A DNA stretch of 33,144 nucleotides from Methanobrevibacter sp. (lineage in GTDB: Archaea; Methanobacteriota; Methanobacteria; Methanobacteriales; Methanobacteriaceae), in contig JAFZMD010000013.1 in assembly GCA_017553445.1 (NCBI GenBank), forward strand, positions 1 through 33,144, in the 5' to 3' direction. The translations under genes were made by a program, and so were the position numbers. How positions within the stretch are numbered: the first letter of the stretch is position 1; every line of letters begins with the position of its first letter. Positions 1-7,609 of the stretch are shown here, in pieces. The notes beneath the pieces are model-generated. The model saw only the letters and a program-made list of their open reading frames with translations. It did no database searches and had not been told where the DNA came from.

Positions 1-1
1 T

Positions 2-649
2 AAAAAAGTTGTAGATCACCACAAAATTGCTCTTGAAACTTCATATCCTTTATTTTACAGAGCAGAACCTGTAGGCTGTACAGAGACAATTTTATTTAAA
101 TTATTCAATGAAAACAATGTTGAAATTGAAGAAAAAATTGCAAAATTAATGTTATCCGCAATTATTTCAGACACTTTACTTTTAAAGTCACCGACAACCA
201 CTGATGATGACAAATTCGCAGTTGAAGAATTGGCCAAAATCGCAGATGTCGACTATGAGGAATATGGTTTGGAAATGCTGAAAGCAGGAACTGACCTTTC
301 AAGCTTTACAATCGATGAGATTTTGGCTCTTGATGCTAAACAAATTGATTTTAAGGATGTTAAATCCATTGTAAATCAGGTCAATACTGCAAGTATCAGT
401 GACGTTTTAGAAATGAAAGATGAACTGGAAGCCGGAATTGAAAAAATCATTGAAAAAGAAGATTTGGATTTATTCATGCTTTTAATAACAGATATTGTAA
501 ACAGCAATTCCCAAGTCATTGTTTTAGGTAAAGACGCATCTTTAGTTGAAAAGGCATATGGCGTTAAACTTGAAGATAATACTGCCCTTCTGGAAGGTGT
601 TGTTTCACGTAAAAAGCAAGTCGTTCCTATAATGACTGAAAATGCATAA
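2..649 (+). CDS. ppaC: Manganese-dependent inorganic pyrophosphatase (family II), 3' part
   Basis: The gene enters from the left edge, so its start and N-terminal phosphoesterase half are missing. The frame is open from base 2. The first visible residues, KKVVDHHK, hold the DHH motif that defines family II pyrophosphatases, and the segment SAIISDTLLLKSPTTTDDD is the next metal-site block of the DHH domain. The C-terminal DHHA2 domain follows and ends in SRKKQVVP, the Arg-Lys-Lys pyrophosphate-binding signature of the family. The enzyme hydrolyses cytoplasmic pyrophosphate released by biosynthesis. An internal ATG at 149 is not the start because the DHH motif lies upstream of it. A hairpin terminator follows directly after the stop codon. 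Confidence 0.95.
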   Translation, partial: KKVVDHHKIALETSYPLFYRAEPVGCTETILFKLFNENNVEIEEKIAKLMLSAIISDTLLLKSPTTTDDDKFAVEELAKIADVDYEEYGLEMLKAGTDLSSFTIDEILALDAKQIDFKDVKSIVNQVNTASISDVLEMKDELEAGIEKIIEKEDLDLFMLLITDIVNSNSQVIVLGKDASLVEKAYGVKLEDNTALLEGVVSRKKQVVPIMTENA

Positions 650-682
650 GTGAGTTTTAATACTCACAACTTTTCTTTTTTT
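650..682 (+). terminator. Hairpin terminator of the pyrophosphatase gene
   Basis: Directly after the TAA stop, GTGAGT (650-655) and ACTCAC (662-667) form a perfect 6-bp stem with a 6-nt loop. It is followed by a T-rich run to about 682. This is a convincing end of transcription; archaeal termination also works on the T-run alone. Confidence 0.7.
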
Positions 683-982
683 AAAACCATTCATTTAGTT
701 CTATTAACTTATCCTGTTTTTTCACACAACAAATTATTTATAATTTTAAAAATAGAATAAATCATATTTTATCATATATATGAACAAACTGATTAACAAT
801 AGTTATTAATATGAACAAAAGTATTAACAATAGTTATAAATATAACAAAGTATTTAATATATGATGAATATATGTACATCCATGTAAAAAATTTTTATTT
901 CTATAATTAAAATACTTCAAATTGTCCACTAACCATACAATAAGCAATTTTTTATTTGAAATAAAAAAAGGATGATGATAAT
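683..982. other. AT-rich intergenic region upstream of the DUF4405-like gene
   Basis: About 300 bases without a gene. It holds three tandem copies of a 31-bp unit (see the repeat entry) and several TATA-like stretches, for example around 850-862 and 901-912. GGATGATGAT at 970-979 is a plausible ribosome site for the gene starting at 983. No tRNA-like fold or open frame of note was seen. Confidence 0.6.
778..865. repeat. Three tandem 31-bp repeats in a promoter region
   Basis: Copy 1 (778-808) and copy 2 (809-839) both begin ATATGAACAAA and share TATTAACAATAGTTAT-type interiors with only a few differences. Copy 3 (from 840) is degenerate: ATATAACAAAGTATTTAAT, with one base missing. The 31-bp period is close to three helical turns, so equivalent bases face the same side of the DNA. 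They lie 120-200 bp upstream of the DUF4405-like gene. Repeated regulator-binding sites are one reading; slippage in AT-rich DNA is another. Confidence 0.7.
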
Positions 983-1954
983 ATGAAAAAAAACACTATG
1001 AAATTATTAATTGACCTGATTATGATTATACTATTTTTAGTAATGTATAAAAAAAGGATAATCTCCATAGGTTTTCATGAACTCGCAGGTCTATTAGTAT
1101 TTGTAATTGTATTAATTCACTTATTTTTCAATAGAAAACTATTCATTACTGCAACAAAAAAATTTAAGAAAGTAAAAACAAAAACTAAAGCAAGATATAT
1201 AGTAGATGTAATCTTATTAATTGATTTTATATTAATAGTAATAACAGGAATTATGATTTCCAAAGTATTATTTAATTTCAGATTCTTTGGAATATGGAAA
1301 TTTACACATAATTTTTTATGTGCCTTTGCACTGATACTTGTAGGTATCCATTGCGGTATTGAATGGGACACATTCTCTGCAATGATTAAAAAAGTAATAA
1401 AAATACCTGAAAATATAGCAAAACCATTAATAGTAATATTTACCCTATTAATCCTGGTTGGTGGAGTTTATAGTATGGTGGATACACCTTTCGGTGACTG
1501 GTTAACAGGACCGTTCACATATGATCCAGCCAATCATCATGGAGACGGCCATGGTAATGGATTAGGTCTTGGAAAAGGAGGCAATGGAACAGGACATGGA
1601 AATGGAAGTGGCCATGGAAATGGAACAGGCCTTGGAAACAATGGAACAGGAAAACACCTACACAATGGAAGTGGCCAAGGAAAACATATGGGAAAAGGAC
1701 TGCATAAAAACCAAAATAAAACTGGAACGGGCCTAGGAAACAATGGAACCCCACAACACAAAAACCAGAATAAAACATTCAATCAGAGCAATAATGATAC
1801 TGATTTAATAAACTTTGATAGTTTAACATTTGATAATATTGTTAACTCTGGAAATATTGATTATTTTACTATTCTCATCACAATTCTTGAAATCGGTTCA
1901 ATAATAGGGTTCTTTGCAATAATTACTAGATTTATAACCAAAAAGTTATTATAG
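983..1954 (+). CDS. DUF4405-like putative haem-b membrane protein with His/Asn/Gly-rich outer loop
   Basis: This 323-residue protein has about six predicted membrane helices (about 7-21, 31-49, 72-95, 107-125, 147-163, 294-317). The first four resemble the DUF4405 'flavinylation-associated cytochrome' family, with helix histidines H32 (FHELAG), H46 (IHLFFNRK), H109 (FTHN) and H123 (GIHCG) as possible bis-haem ligands. Lys-rich loops at 51-71 and 126-146 place the N-terminus inside, so the long 164-293 loop is outside. That loop contains a Gly/Asn/His-rich repeat region (about 184-273) with ten histidines and about ten N-X-S/T sequons, suggesting metal binding and heavy glycosylation. Function is unknown; an electron-transfer role is inference, and notable because Methanobacteriales are regarded as lacking respiratory cytochromes. 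No partner flavoprotein is adjacent. The start is supported by GGATGATGAT upstream. Confidence 0.8.
   Translation: MKKNTMKLLIDLIMIILFLVMYKKRIISIGFHELAGLLVFVIVLIHLFFNRKLFITATKKFKKVKTKTKARYIVDVILLIDFILIVITGIMISKVLFNFRFFGIWKFTHNFLCAFALILVGIHCGIEWDTFSAMIKKVIKIPENIAKPLIVIFTLLILVGGVYSMVDTPFGDWLTGPFTYDPANHHGDGHGNGLGLGKGGNGTGHGNGSGHGNGTGLGNNGTGKHLHNGSGQGKHMGKGLHKNQNKTGTGLGNNGTPQHKNQNKTFNQSNNDTDLINFDSLTFDNIVNSGNIDYFTILITILEIGSIIGFFAIITRFITKKLL
1530..1795 (+). repeat. Coding low-complexity repeat (GHGNG / GNGTG units)
   Basis: Inside the DUF4405-like gene, short in-frame units such as GGAAATGGAAGTGGCCATGG and GGCCTTGGAAACAATGGAAC recur. They encode GHGNGSGHGNGTG-like peptides rich in Gly, His and Asn. 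The open minus-strand frames here are a consequence of this composition and not genes. Confidence 0.85.
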
Positions 1955-1972
1955 AATACTTAAAAATAATTT

Positions 1973-2019
1973 GTTGCAGTTGTCATCAAAAAAGATAATT
2001 GCAACTAAAACCTTTTTTT
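1973..2019 (+). terminator. Strong hairpin terminator after the DUF4405-like gene
   Basis: GTTGCAGTTGTC (1973-1984) pairs with GATAATTGCAAC (1994-2005): 12 pairs including two G-T wobbles, around a 9-nt loop. A run of seven T follows at 2013-2019. This looks like an intrinsic terminator located 19 bp after the stop codon. Confidence 0.7.
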
Positions 2020-2128
2020 ACATATTCCTGAAACAACATCACCAGTGATAAGTGGAGTAATCTACTTGTAGTTATATATTAAAAATAAAAAAAACATACA
2101 TAATATATAAAATACTTGGTGAAAATTA

Positions 2129-3172
2129 ATGACAAAAACAAGAATAGAGTGGATTGATTTAGTACGGGCAATAGCTATTTTAACGGTATTATACATTCAT
2201 GCAACAGATGGGATTTATATTATCTCTTCTGATGCGATTGTGAATTATACTATTTATTCTAGAATTTTTGAGTTTATTTCATTGTTTATTGGCCGTATTG
2301 GTGTTCCATTCTTTTTGATGATTACTGGTTATCTGATGCTTGGCAGGACTTATGACGATGAGAAGGTTCGTAAATTCTGGTCCAACAATTGTAAAAGCCT
2401 AATAGTTGTTACGGTTATCTGGGCCATAATTTATGTAATTAGCTTACAAACCGTAACGCTCAGTACCAGCATAATTAACTTTAGTGAATCAGGAACATTA
2501 TTCTTCAGCCATATGTGGTACATGCCAATGATTATTGGAATATATCTTTCAATGCCGTTCGTATCAGCCGCTTTAAATCAATTTGATAGAGATACCATTT
2601 TTAAGGCATCCATTGTATTTTCCCTTTTGGCTTTTGCCCTTCCGTTCATCACCATAGTATGCGAAATGCATGGAATCAATGGTATTGCTCTTCAATACTG
2701 TTTAGGATTCAGTGGCGGAGTGTATGGAATATATATGATTATAGGATATCTTGTTAAAAAAGGACAGTTCAAGAATATTTCCAGTTCCAAACTATGGATA
2801 ATAACCATAATATCCTTTCTAATATGTGTTCTGTTCCAATATTACGCTTTTACCATAAATTACGAATTCAGATTATGGTATGAATTCCCATTCATAATGC
2901 TTGGATCTTTTGCATTGTTTGAGTTATGTTCCAGGTTGGATAAAGTTCCAGGATATCCTGCGGTTACATTTTTATCCAAATACTCATTTGCAGTGTTTTT
3001 AATACATAACTTATTCAGACTACCTTTCCTTCCATTCATTACCCTGCTGCCTTATTCAGAGCCGGTCAAAGCAATAATCCTTTGGATTTTATTAATAATA
3101 TTCAGTTATGCCGCCGCTGTTATTATCTATAGGATTCCTAGATTTGGTAAATACATTTTATATATGAGATAA
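2129..3172 (+). CDS. Acyltransferase-3 family integral membrane protein
   Basis: The 347-residue protein is hydrophobic throughout, with about ten predicted membrane helices. It opens with the family pattern IEWIDLVRAIAILTVLYIHA, where the Arg and the His at the end of helix 1 are the usual active residues of acyltransferase-3 proteins. These enzymes O-acetylate (or otherwise acylate) sugars and surface polymers at the membrane. A target in pseudomurein or surface glycans would fit the neighbouring adhesin and carboxypeptidase-like genes, but the substrate cannot be read from the sequence. GGTGA at 2118-2122 supports the ATG, and a TATA-like TTATATAT lies near 2071. It converges on the hydrolase gene with only 3 bp between them. 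Confidence 0.9.
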   Translation: MTKTRIEWIDLVRAIAILTVLYIHATDGIYIISSDAIVNYTIYSRIFEFISLFIGRIGVPFFLMITGYLMLGRTYDDEKVRKFWSNNCKSLIVVTVIWAIIYVISLQTVTLSTSIINFSESGTLFFSHMWYMPMIIGIYLSMPFVSAALNQFDRDTIFKASIVFSLLAFALPFITIVCEMHGINGIALQYCLGFSGGVYGIYMIIGYLVKKGQFKNISSSKLWIITIISFLICVLFQYYAFTINYEFRLWYEFPFIMLGSFALFELCSRLDKVPGYPAVTFLSKYSFAVFLIHNLFRLPFLPFITLLPYSEPVKAIILWILLIIFSYAAAVIIYRIPRFGKYILYMR

Positions 3173-3175
3173 TTA

Positions 3176-4024
3176 TCACATTATCTCTTTTTTCATTTCT
3201 TTAAATGCTTTTTTTGCTTCCGGAATCGGAAATAGAGGATATATATGAAATAATCCTTTACCTATGATTAATTTAGAATTATAGCAATCTTCAATGTATT
3301 TTTCAATGTCTTTATAAAATATTTCATTTTCTCCTGCAAAAACAAGAGTTTTTGCCAAACCAGACTTATCGCCATAAAGCGGACTTACCCGATAATCTTT
3401 TGTATCTAAATCTCCTGCCCAGGACTTGCCTATCTCTTTTAAACCGATTTCCCCTAAAATAGGGTCGTTTTCACTATCATATGGTGGATTGCCCATTGAA
3501 ATGTCTACCCAAGGCGAAAATGTTACAATATGTGATGGTTGAGGCAAATCAATTGTTTTCAGGTATTGTGCAAATGACAGGACAAATCCTCCTCCTGCAG
3601 AGTCACCCATCAATATTGTGTTTTTATCAAGTTTGAGTATGTCCCTGTATAGTTCTCTGATAACTTCAAATGTTTCCTGCGATTTGTGATTAGGAGCAAG
3701 CCCGTAAACCGGTGCAATGACATATGAGTTTAATTTTCGTGACAGTTTCATGCAATATAAATGGTGCTGGTAATTAATTTCATTCACGTAAGCCCCTCCA
3801 TGCACATATAGTATTATATTTTTACAGTTTCCCTTGTTTCCGAATGTGAAAACCTGCATTCCATTAAAATCAACACTTTTAAAAATACTTTTAACCGGTT
3901 TGTTATGAATCTTGGATTTTTTGGCTAAAAATTCCTCAATTTCGGCTTGTGAGTCCATATATTTAGGTTTCATAAACCTTAAAATAATCTCAGCCATTTT
4001 AGCAATAAATGATTTTTCACTCAT
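3176..4024 (-). CDS. Alpha/beta hydrolase (HSL/acetyl-hydrolase type)
   Basis: This 282-residue protein is a probable cytoplasmic carboxylesterase or deacetylase of the hormone-sensitive-lipase-like group. The oxyanion-hole motif HGGAY is at residues 75-79. The nucleophile serine is S142 in GDSAGGG. A late acidic residue in GENEIFY (about 232-234) and H260 in LFHIYP probably complete the triad; the acid appears to be Glu where many relatives have Asp. No signal peptide is visible. It lies tail-to-tail with the acyltransferase gene. A shared role in adding and removing acyl groups is possible but only inferred. The substrate is unknown. Confidence 0.88.
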   Translation of the reverse strand: MSEKSFIAKMAEIILRFMKPKYMDSQAEIEEFLAKKSKIHNKPVKSIFKSVDFNGMQVFTFGNKGNCKNIILYVHGGAYVNEINYQHHLYCMKLSRKLNSYVIAPVYGLAPNHKSQETFEVIRELYRDILKLDKNTILMGDSAGGGFVLSFAQYLKTIDLPQPSHIVTFSPWVDISMGNPPYDSENDPILGEIGLKEIGKSWAGDLDTKDYRVSPLYGDKSGLAKTLVFAGENEIFYKDIEKYIEDCYNSKLIIGKGLFHIYPLFPIPEAKKAFKEMKKEIM

Positions 4025-4414
4025 ATTAATCTTTAATTTGTTGATATTTCATAATCTTTCGAAATTTGGAGATAATGTCATTAATGAATCTTTTATGTTC
4101 GTGATTAAATAAAGTAACTAAAATAATTTTAGTTTCTATTTTATATTACTATTATATGTTTATTGGATTATGATAATATAGTTTACACACTGCAAAATCA
4201 TGTTTGGTTGGTTAGAAAACTTACCTTCAAAATTCAGGGCATACATTAACAAATACTATCCTAATGATTATTATTGCAATAGATTTATTAACAAATTTAT
4301 ATCATATTTAAATATAAATAAGAATTTAAAAAAAACATTGATTTTCAAAGTTCTTATTGCATGATATAACGAAAAACATGCAAAAAAAATTTATAAAAAG
4401 TGAGTGAATTCAAA
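4025..4414. other. AT-rich divergent intergenic region between hydrolase and adhesin genes
   Basis: About 390 bases without a gene. The minus-strand hydrolase promoter is probably near 4103-4114 (CTTTATTTAATC on the minus strand). A perfect 19-bp palindrome sits at 4116-4134. On the plus strand a TATA-like TTTAAATATAAATA at about 4311-4324 could serve the adhesin gene. No RNA gene or open frame of note was seen. Confidence 0.55.
4116..4134. promoter_or_regulatory. 19-bp perfect palindrome in a divergent promoter region
   Basis: AACTAAAAT (4116-4124) and ATTTTAGTT (4126-4134) are perfect inverted repeats around one base. The site lies just upstream of the likely TATA box of the hydrolase gene, as expected for an operator of a dimeric regulator. 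A similar ACTAAAA/TTTTAGT palindrome precedes the XRE-cupin gene at 31631. Regulatory function is inferred only. Confidence 0.4.
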
Positions 4415-5890
4415 ATGGATAAGATGAAAACAAAAATCTTGTTAATCTCATTGATGCTGATATTTCTCCTGTCTCTTCAGGGAGCAGCTGCAGCCAGCGA
4501 CGATGCGAATTTGACAAGTGAAAACATTGATTTGTATATATGTGATAACGAAGGCGATGTGGATTCGGATAGTATACTAACCGCCGGCAATGGCGAAGAC
4601 CCTCTGGGTGAAGGCAAAGACAACTCCACTATTACCATAACAGATTACACTTCTCCAATCAACAGGGGTGATGATACTACTGTTGGATTCAAAATCAATC
4701 GTGACGTTATGGATAATGCGGTAGACCTTTGGATAAACGGTTCCTATATCCTTACATATGATTTCGAATTTAATGAGGGAAGCTTCCTAATTACCAAAGA
4801 CAAATTCCCAAAAGAAGGCAATTACAACATTACCGTACACTACCGAGGCAACAGTATGTACAACCCATCCAATAATGCCTCCTGCATGATTACAGTGAAT
4901 AAAAACAACATAACTCTTGATCCTATAGCTACAGGAGATTTTGTAGTTGGCGGCCGTGTTAATGTGACTTTCACTTTACCAACATACATTGACGGGAATC
5001 TAATTGTAACTATTGATGATGAGGTTGTAGTCGGATATACCATTGACAATGGTACAGTTACAATTCCTGGCAGTTACGATTTAGGAAACCACACAGTCAC
5101 TGTAAACTTAACCGGAGATACCTATTCTAATGATGCAACCGGCTCAACTACATTCTATATAAACAAAGCCAACTCCACCATTACCATAACAGATTGCCCT
5201 TCTCCAATCAACATGGGCGATGATACTTATGTTGCATTCAAAATCAATCGTGACGTTATGGATAATGCGGTAGACCTTTGGATAAACGGCACATATATCC
5301 TTACATATGATTTCGATACTAATGAAGATAGTTTCCTGATTACCAAAGACAAATTCCCAAAAGAAGGCAATTACACCATTACCGTACACTACCGAGGCAA
5401 CAGCAGATACAATGCATCCAATAATGCCTCCTGCATAATTACAGTAAATAAAAACAACGTAATCATGAACGCTGAAGGAAGCACTATCCATTATGGTGAA
5501 AATGCCACAATAACTGTTACAGGCCTTCCTGATGACGCCACAGGCATTGTATCCGTACGCATTGGTGATGGAATTTTCTTCGCAAATATTACAAACGGCA
5601 AAGCGGTAATTGAGATTCCGGGCTTAACTGTTAATAAATACGAAGGACTGATAGTCGAATACTCAGGAGACAATAAATATAATAACGCTTTCGCAGAGGC
5701 TACAGTAATCACTGTATTGAAAGCAAACTCAACCATAAGCCAGGATGATAACAATACGAATGAAACCCAACCCCTAAAACACGCTTCATCCAAAGCCGTT
5801 GATACAACTGCAACAGGTAACCCGATTGCAATCCTTTTGATGGCATTGTCTACATTAGTTATCACATATCGCAAAAAAATAAAACCTTAA
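4415..5890 (+). CDS. Adhesin-like secreted protein with Ig-like repeats and C-terminal anchor
   Basis: About 491 residues. A GTG at 4400 is in frame, but the ATG at 4415 is preferred because GTGAGTGA just upstream can serve as ribosome site. The N-terminus has a signal peptide (Lys-rich start, hydrophobic ISLMLIFLLSL, then GAAAAS). Four Ig-like (Big/adhesin-like) segments follow. Domains 1 and 3 are near-identical duplicates, each starting STITITD and ending ITVNKNN; domains 2 and 4 are different. Many N-X-S/T sequons are present. The C-terminus has TGNP followed by a hydrophobic helix and a basic tail (YRKKIKP), the layout typical of Methanobrevibacter adhesin-like proteins. The likely role is cell-surface contact; the ligand is unknown. 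Confidence 0.85.
   Translation: MDKMKTKILLISLMLIFLLSLQGAAAASDDANLTSENIDLYICDNEGDVDSDSILTAGNGEDPLGEGKDNSTITITDYTSPINRGDDTTVGFKINRDVMDNAVDLWINGSYILTYDFEFNEGSFLITKDKFPKEGNYNITVHYRGNSMYNPSNNASCMITVNKNNITLDPIATGDFVVGGRVNVTFTLPTYIDGNLIVTIDDEVVVGYTIDNGTVTIPGSYDLGNHTVTVNLTGDTYSNDATGSTTFYINKANSTITITDCPSPINMGDDTYVAFKINRDVMDNAVDLWINGTYILTYDFDTNEDSFLITKDKFPKEGNYTITVHYRGNSRYNASNNASCIITVNKNNVIMNAEGSTIHYGENATITVTGLPDDATGIVSVRIGDGIFFANITNGKAVIEIPGLTVNKYEGLIVEYSGDNKYNNAFAEATVITVLKANSTISQDDNNTNETQPLKHASSKAVDTTATGNPIAILLMALSTLVITYRKKIKP
4622..5458 (+). repeat. Intragenic direct duplication (288 bp, offset 549 bp) in the adhesin gene
   Basis: Bases 4622-4909 and 5171-5458 align without gaps at a constant offset of 549 bp. 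Both begin AACTCCAC and both end AAAAACAAC. About 14 of 96 encoded residues differ between the copies, so this is a recent domain duplication or a pair kept alike by gene conversion. Confidence 0.88.
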
Positions 5891-5894
5891 AAAA

Positions 5895-5935
5895 AGAGAA
5901 TTTTAACAAAAATACTCTATTTTTTTACTTTTTTT
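5895..5935 (+). terminator. Terminator after the adhesin gene
   Basis: AGAGAATTTT (5895-5904) pairs with AAAATACTCT (5909-5918) around an AACA loop with one mismatch, followed by T-runs to about 5935. It begins only a few bases after the stop codon. Confidence 0.65.
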
Positions 5936-6077
5936 AAAATAATCCTACAATCTTGCTTCAACATGCCTCAATTTTCAGATAAACTGGAATTTTCAAACCA
6001 TAATTTAATTGAAAATGAAATAATTAATCCCCAAAAAAGAAAAACATTAAATTACTGAATAAATAAATGATTATAAG

Positions 6078-6782
6078 ATGATAGAAAATGATAAAAAAAT
6101 CATAACTGCTATGATTATTATACTTTTAGCGATGACTGCTGCTGTATTAATCTATAATATCTATAACACTAATTTTCACCAAAGCAATGTAAATCATTGG
6201 GAAAATGACCTGGGAAATGTGGATAAATCCGTTTATGGAAATAATAATTCCTCTACAGAACTTGTTTTAATAGCAGGTATTCATCCAAGAGAACCATTGG
6301 CAATTGAACCTGAAATAGAAGCTGCAAGGCAATTTGCTGAAAATCATGACGTCAAATTTACCGTTTATCATGTCAATGTAACAAACAATCCAACGGATTA
6401 TCAGGAAAGCCGTGACCAGGGCGAGAGTCTTGTCCATGATTTTGTTGTTCCGGATATCAGTCATACCGATGCAAAGGCAGTAATCATAAGCCATTCACAT
6501 GTTGAAGGTTATGGTGAAGGATATTACTTGGCCACACCGGCAATGGATAGTGCATCTGTAGACATTTCTGAAAAAATAGTCAATTCCAGCGACTTCAAAT
6601 ATTATCCAAGAAACGTTTCACAACCGATTGAAGCAACATCTGCAAAACTTGTTTCAATTCCAATAGCCGACGCAGGATATCCTACATTTGTCTATGAAAT
6701 ACCTGAAAATATCACAGATCAGGATTCAACCGATAAAACCATTGAACTGTTTGGAATGATTTATGATATTGTCAGAAAATAG
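6078..6782 (+). CDS. Membrane-anchored or exported M14/AstE-like metallo-hydrolase candidate
   Basis: This 234-residue protein has an N-terminal hydrophobic helix (about 8-27) without an obvious cleavage site, so it is either a signal anchor or a signal peptide. The rest looks extracellular. LIAGIHPREP (64-73) carries an H69-x-x-E72 pair like the zinc ligands of M14 carboxypeptidases and AstE/aspartoacylases. IISHSHVEG (H139/H141) could give the third ligand, and GYPTFVYEIPE (200-210) resembles the stretch holding the catalytic Glu. A surface peptidase or amidase, perhaps acting on pseudomurein peptides, is an inference; the assignment rests on motif order only. It stands alone, between the adhesin and thyA. 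No strong ribosome site is visible upstream of the ATG. Confidence 0.6.
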   Translation: MIENDKKIITAMIIILLAMTAAVLIYNIYNTNFHQSNVNHWENDLGNVDKSVYGNNNSSTELVLIAGIHPREPLAIEPEIEAARQFAENHDVKFTVYHVNVTNNPTDYQESRDQGESLVHDFVVPDISHTDAKAVIISHSHVEGYGEGYYLATPAMDSASVDISEKIVNSSDFKYYPRNVSQPIEATSAKLVSIPIADAGYPTFVYEIPENITDQDSTDKTIELFGMIYDIVRK

Positions 6783-6862
6783 AAAATGAAATTTATCAAT
6801 AACAAATAAATTTTAATAATTTAAAAAACAAAACATTATCTAATATAAAGGGATTGTTTAAA

Positions 6863-7573
6863 ATGTTAAGTATTAATCAATGTTATCTGGATTTCGTTAA
6901 TAAAATTCTAAAAGAAGGAAAGGAAACTTATAAAGACAGTAATCATCATTTATTGGAAAGTTTAGGAAATTTCTATATAATAGACGACCCGTTAGACTTA
7001 AAATTCAGGGCAAAATATCAAAACTATACAACCGACATGATGCTTGCAGACATCAAATCCGGAAAATTCGACATGGAAGGATGTCCAATAAAAAGCGACG
7101 CACTATACGAATACGTCAACTCAGTCGAAGACCCAGAAATTATCAATAACACCCAAGGATTCGTATACACATACCCAAATCGTATTTTCGCTCATTTTGA
7201 TGTAGACCAGTTTGAAAGTATGAAAAAAAGAATCTTAACCGCAACCGGATCAAACCGTGCCGTTGCAGTAACAATAAATCCAATAGAAGATTCAGAAGAA
7301 GAGGATATTCCATGTTTACAGTTCCTTCAATGCCTTGTACGTGACAACGAATTGACAATCCACTGCATATTCAGAAGCAATGACATTTTCGGAGCCTTTT
7401 ACTCAAACATGTTCTTTATTGCATATCTTGGAATCAAAATGAAAGATGAAGTGAATAAGGAAATAATGGGTGAAAAAATAAACTTTGGAGGAATCCATTA
7501 CCACTCCACATCAGGCCATATATATAATACTGACTTAAAAGCAGCCCGCAAATTAATAGCTAGCAACAAATAG
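6863..7573 (+). CDS. thyA: Thymidylate synthase, methanogen type
   Basis: About 236 residues; the enzyme methylates dUMP to dTMP. The first in-frame start is TTG at 6854, but AAAGGGA (6847-6853) is spaced correctly for the ATG at 6863. Catalytic-site features of the ThyA family are visible: IPCLQFLQ with the nucleophile Cys (about C151), FRSND (about 170-174) matching the phosphate- and base-binding RS.D block, and GHIYNTDL (about 218-225) matching the HIY nucleotide-binding motif. It is longer than the roughly 200-220 residues I associate with this methanogen branch, which probably uses a methanopterin rather than a folate C1 donor. A thymidylate-kinase-like gene lies at 28577. It converges on the cca operon. 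Confidence 0.88.
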   Translation: MLSINQCYLDFVNKILKEGKETYKDSNHHLLESLGNFYIIDDPLDLKFRAKYQNYTTDMMLADIKSGKFDMEGCPIKSDALYEYVNSVEDPEIINNTQGFVYTYPNRIFAHFDVDQFESMKKRILTATGSNRAVAVTINPIEDSEEEDIPCLQFLQCLVRDNELTIHCIFRSNDIFGAFYSNMFFIAYLGIKMKDEVNKEIMGEKINFGGIHYHSTSGHIYNTDLKAARKLIASNK

Positions 7574-7609
7574 CTATTAAACTTATTTTTTTATTAATTA
7601 AATGATAAT

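Noticed and set aside
778..865. Possible CRISPR array in the 31-bp tandem repeats
   Set aside because: The units are contiguous with no spacers, only three copies exist and no cas gene is nearby.
1515..1782. Two open minus-strand frames antisense to the Gly/Asn/His-rich region
   Set aside because: Their Phe/His- and Pro/Cys-rich proteins are by-products of the repeat composition on the other strand, with no ribosome site or family likeness.
3912..4112. Plus-strand frame of 66 codons covering the start of the hydrolase gene
   Set aside because: Most of it is antisense to the hydrolase N-terminus; the protein resembles nothing and there is no ribosome site.
5144..5874. Minus-strand frames within the adhesin gene
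   Set aside because: Antisense to a gene with clear signal peptide, repeats and anchor; their protein composition is atypical.
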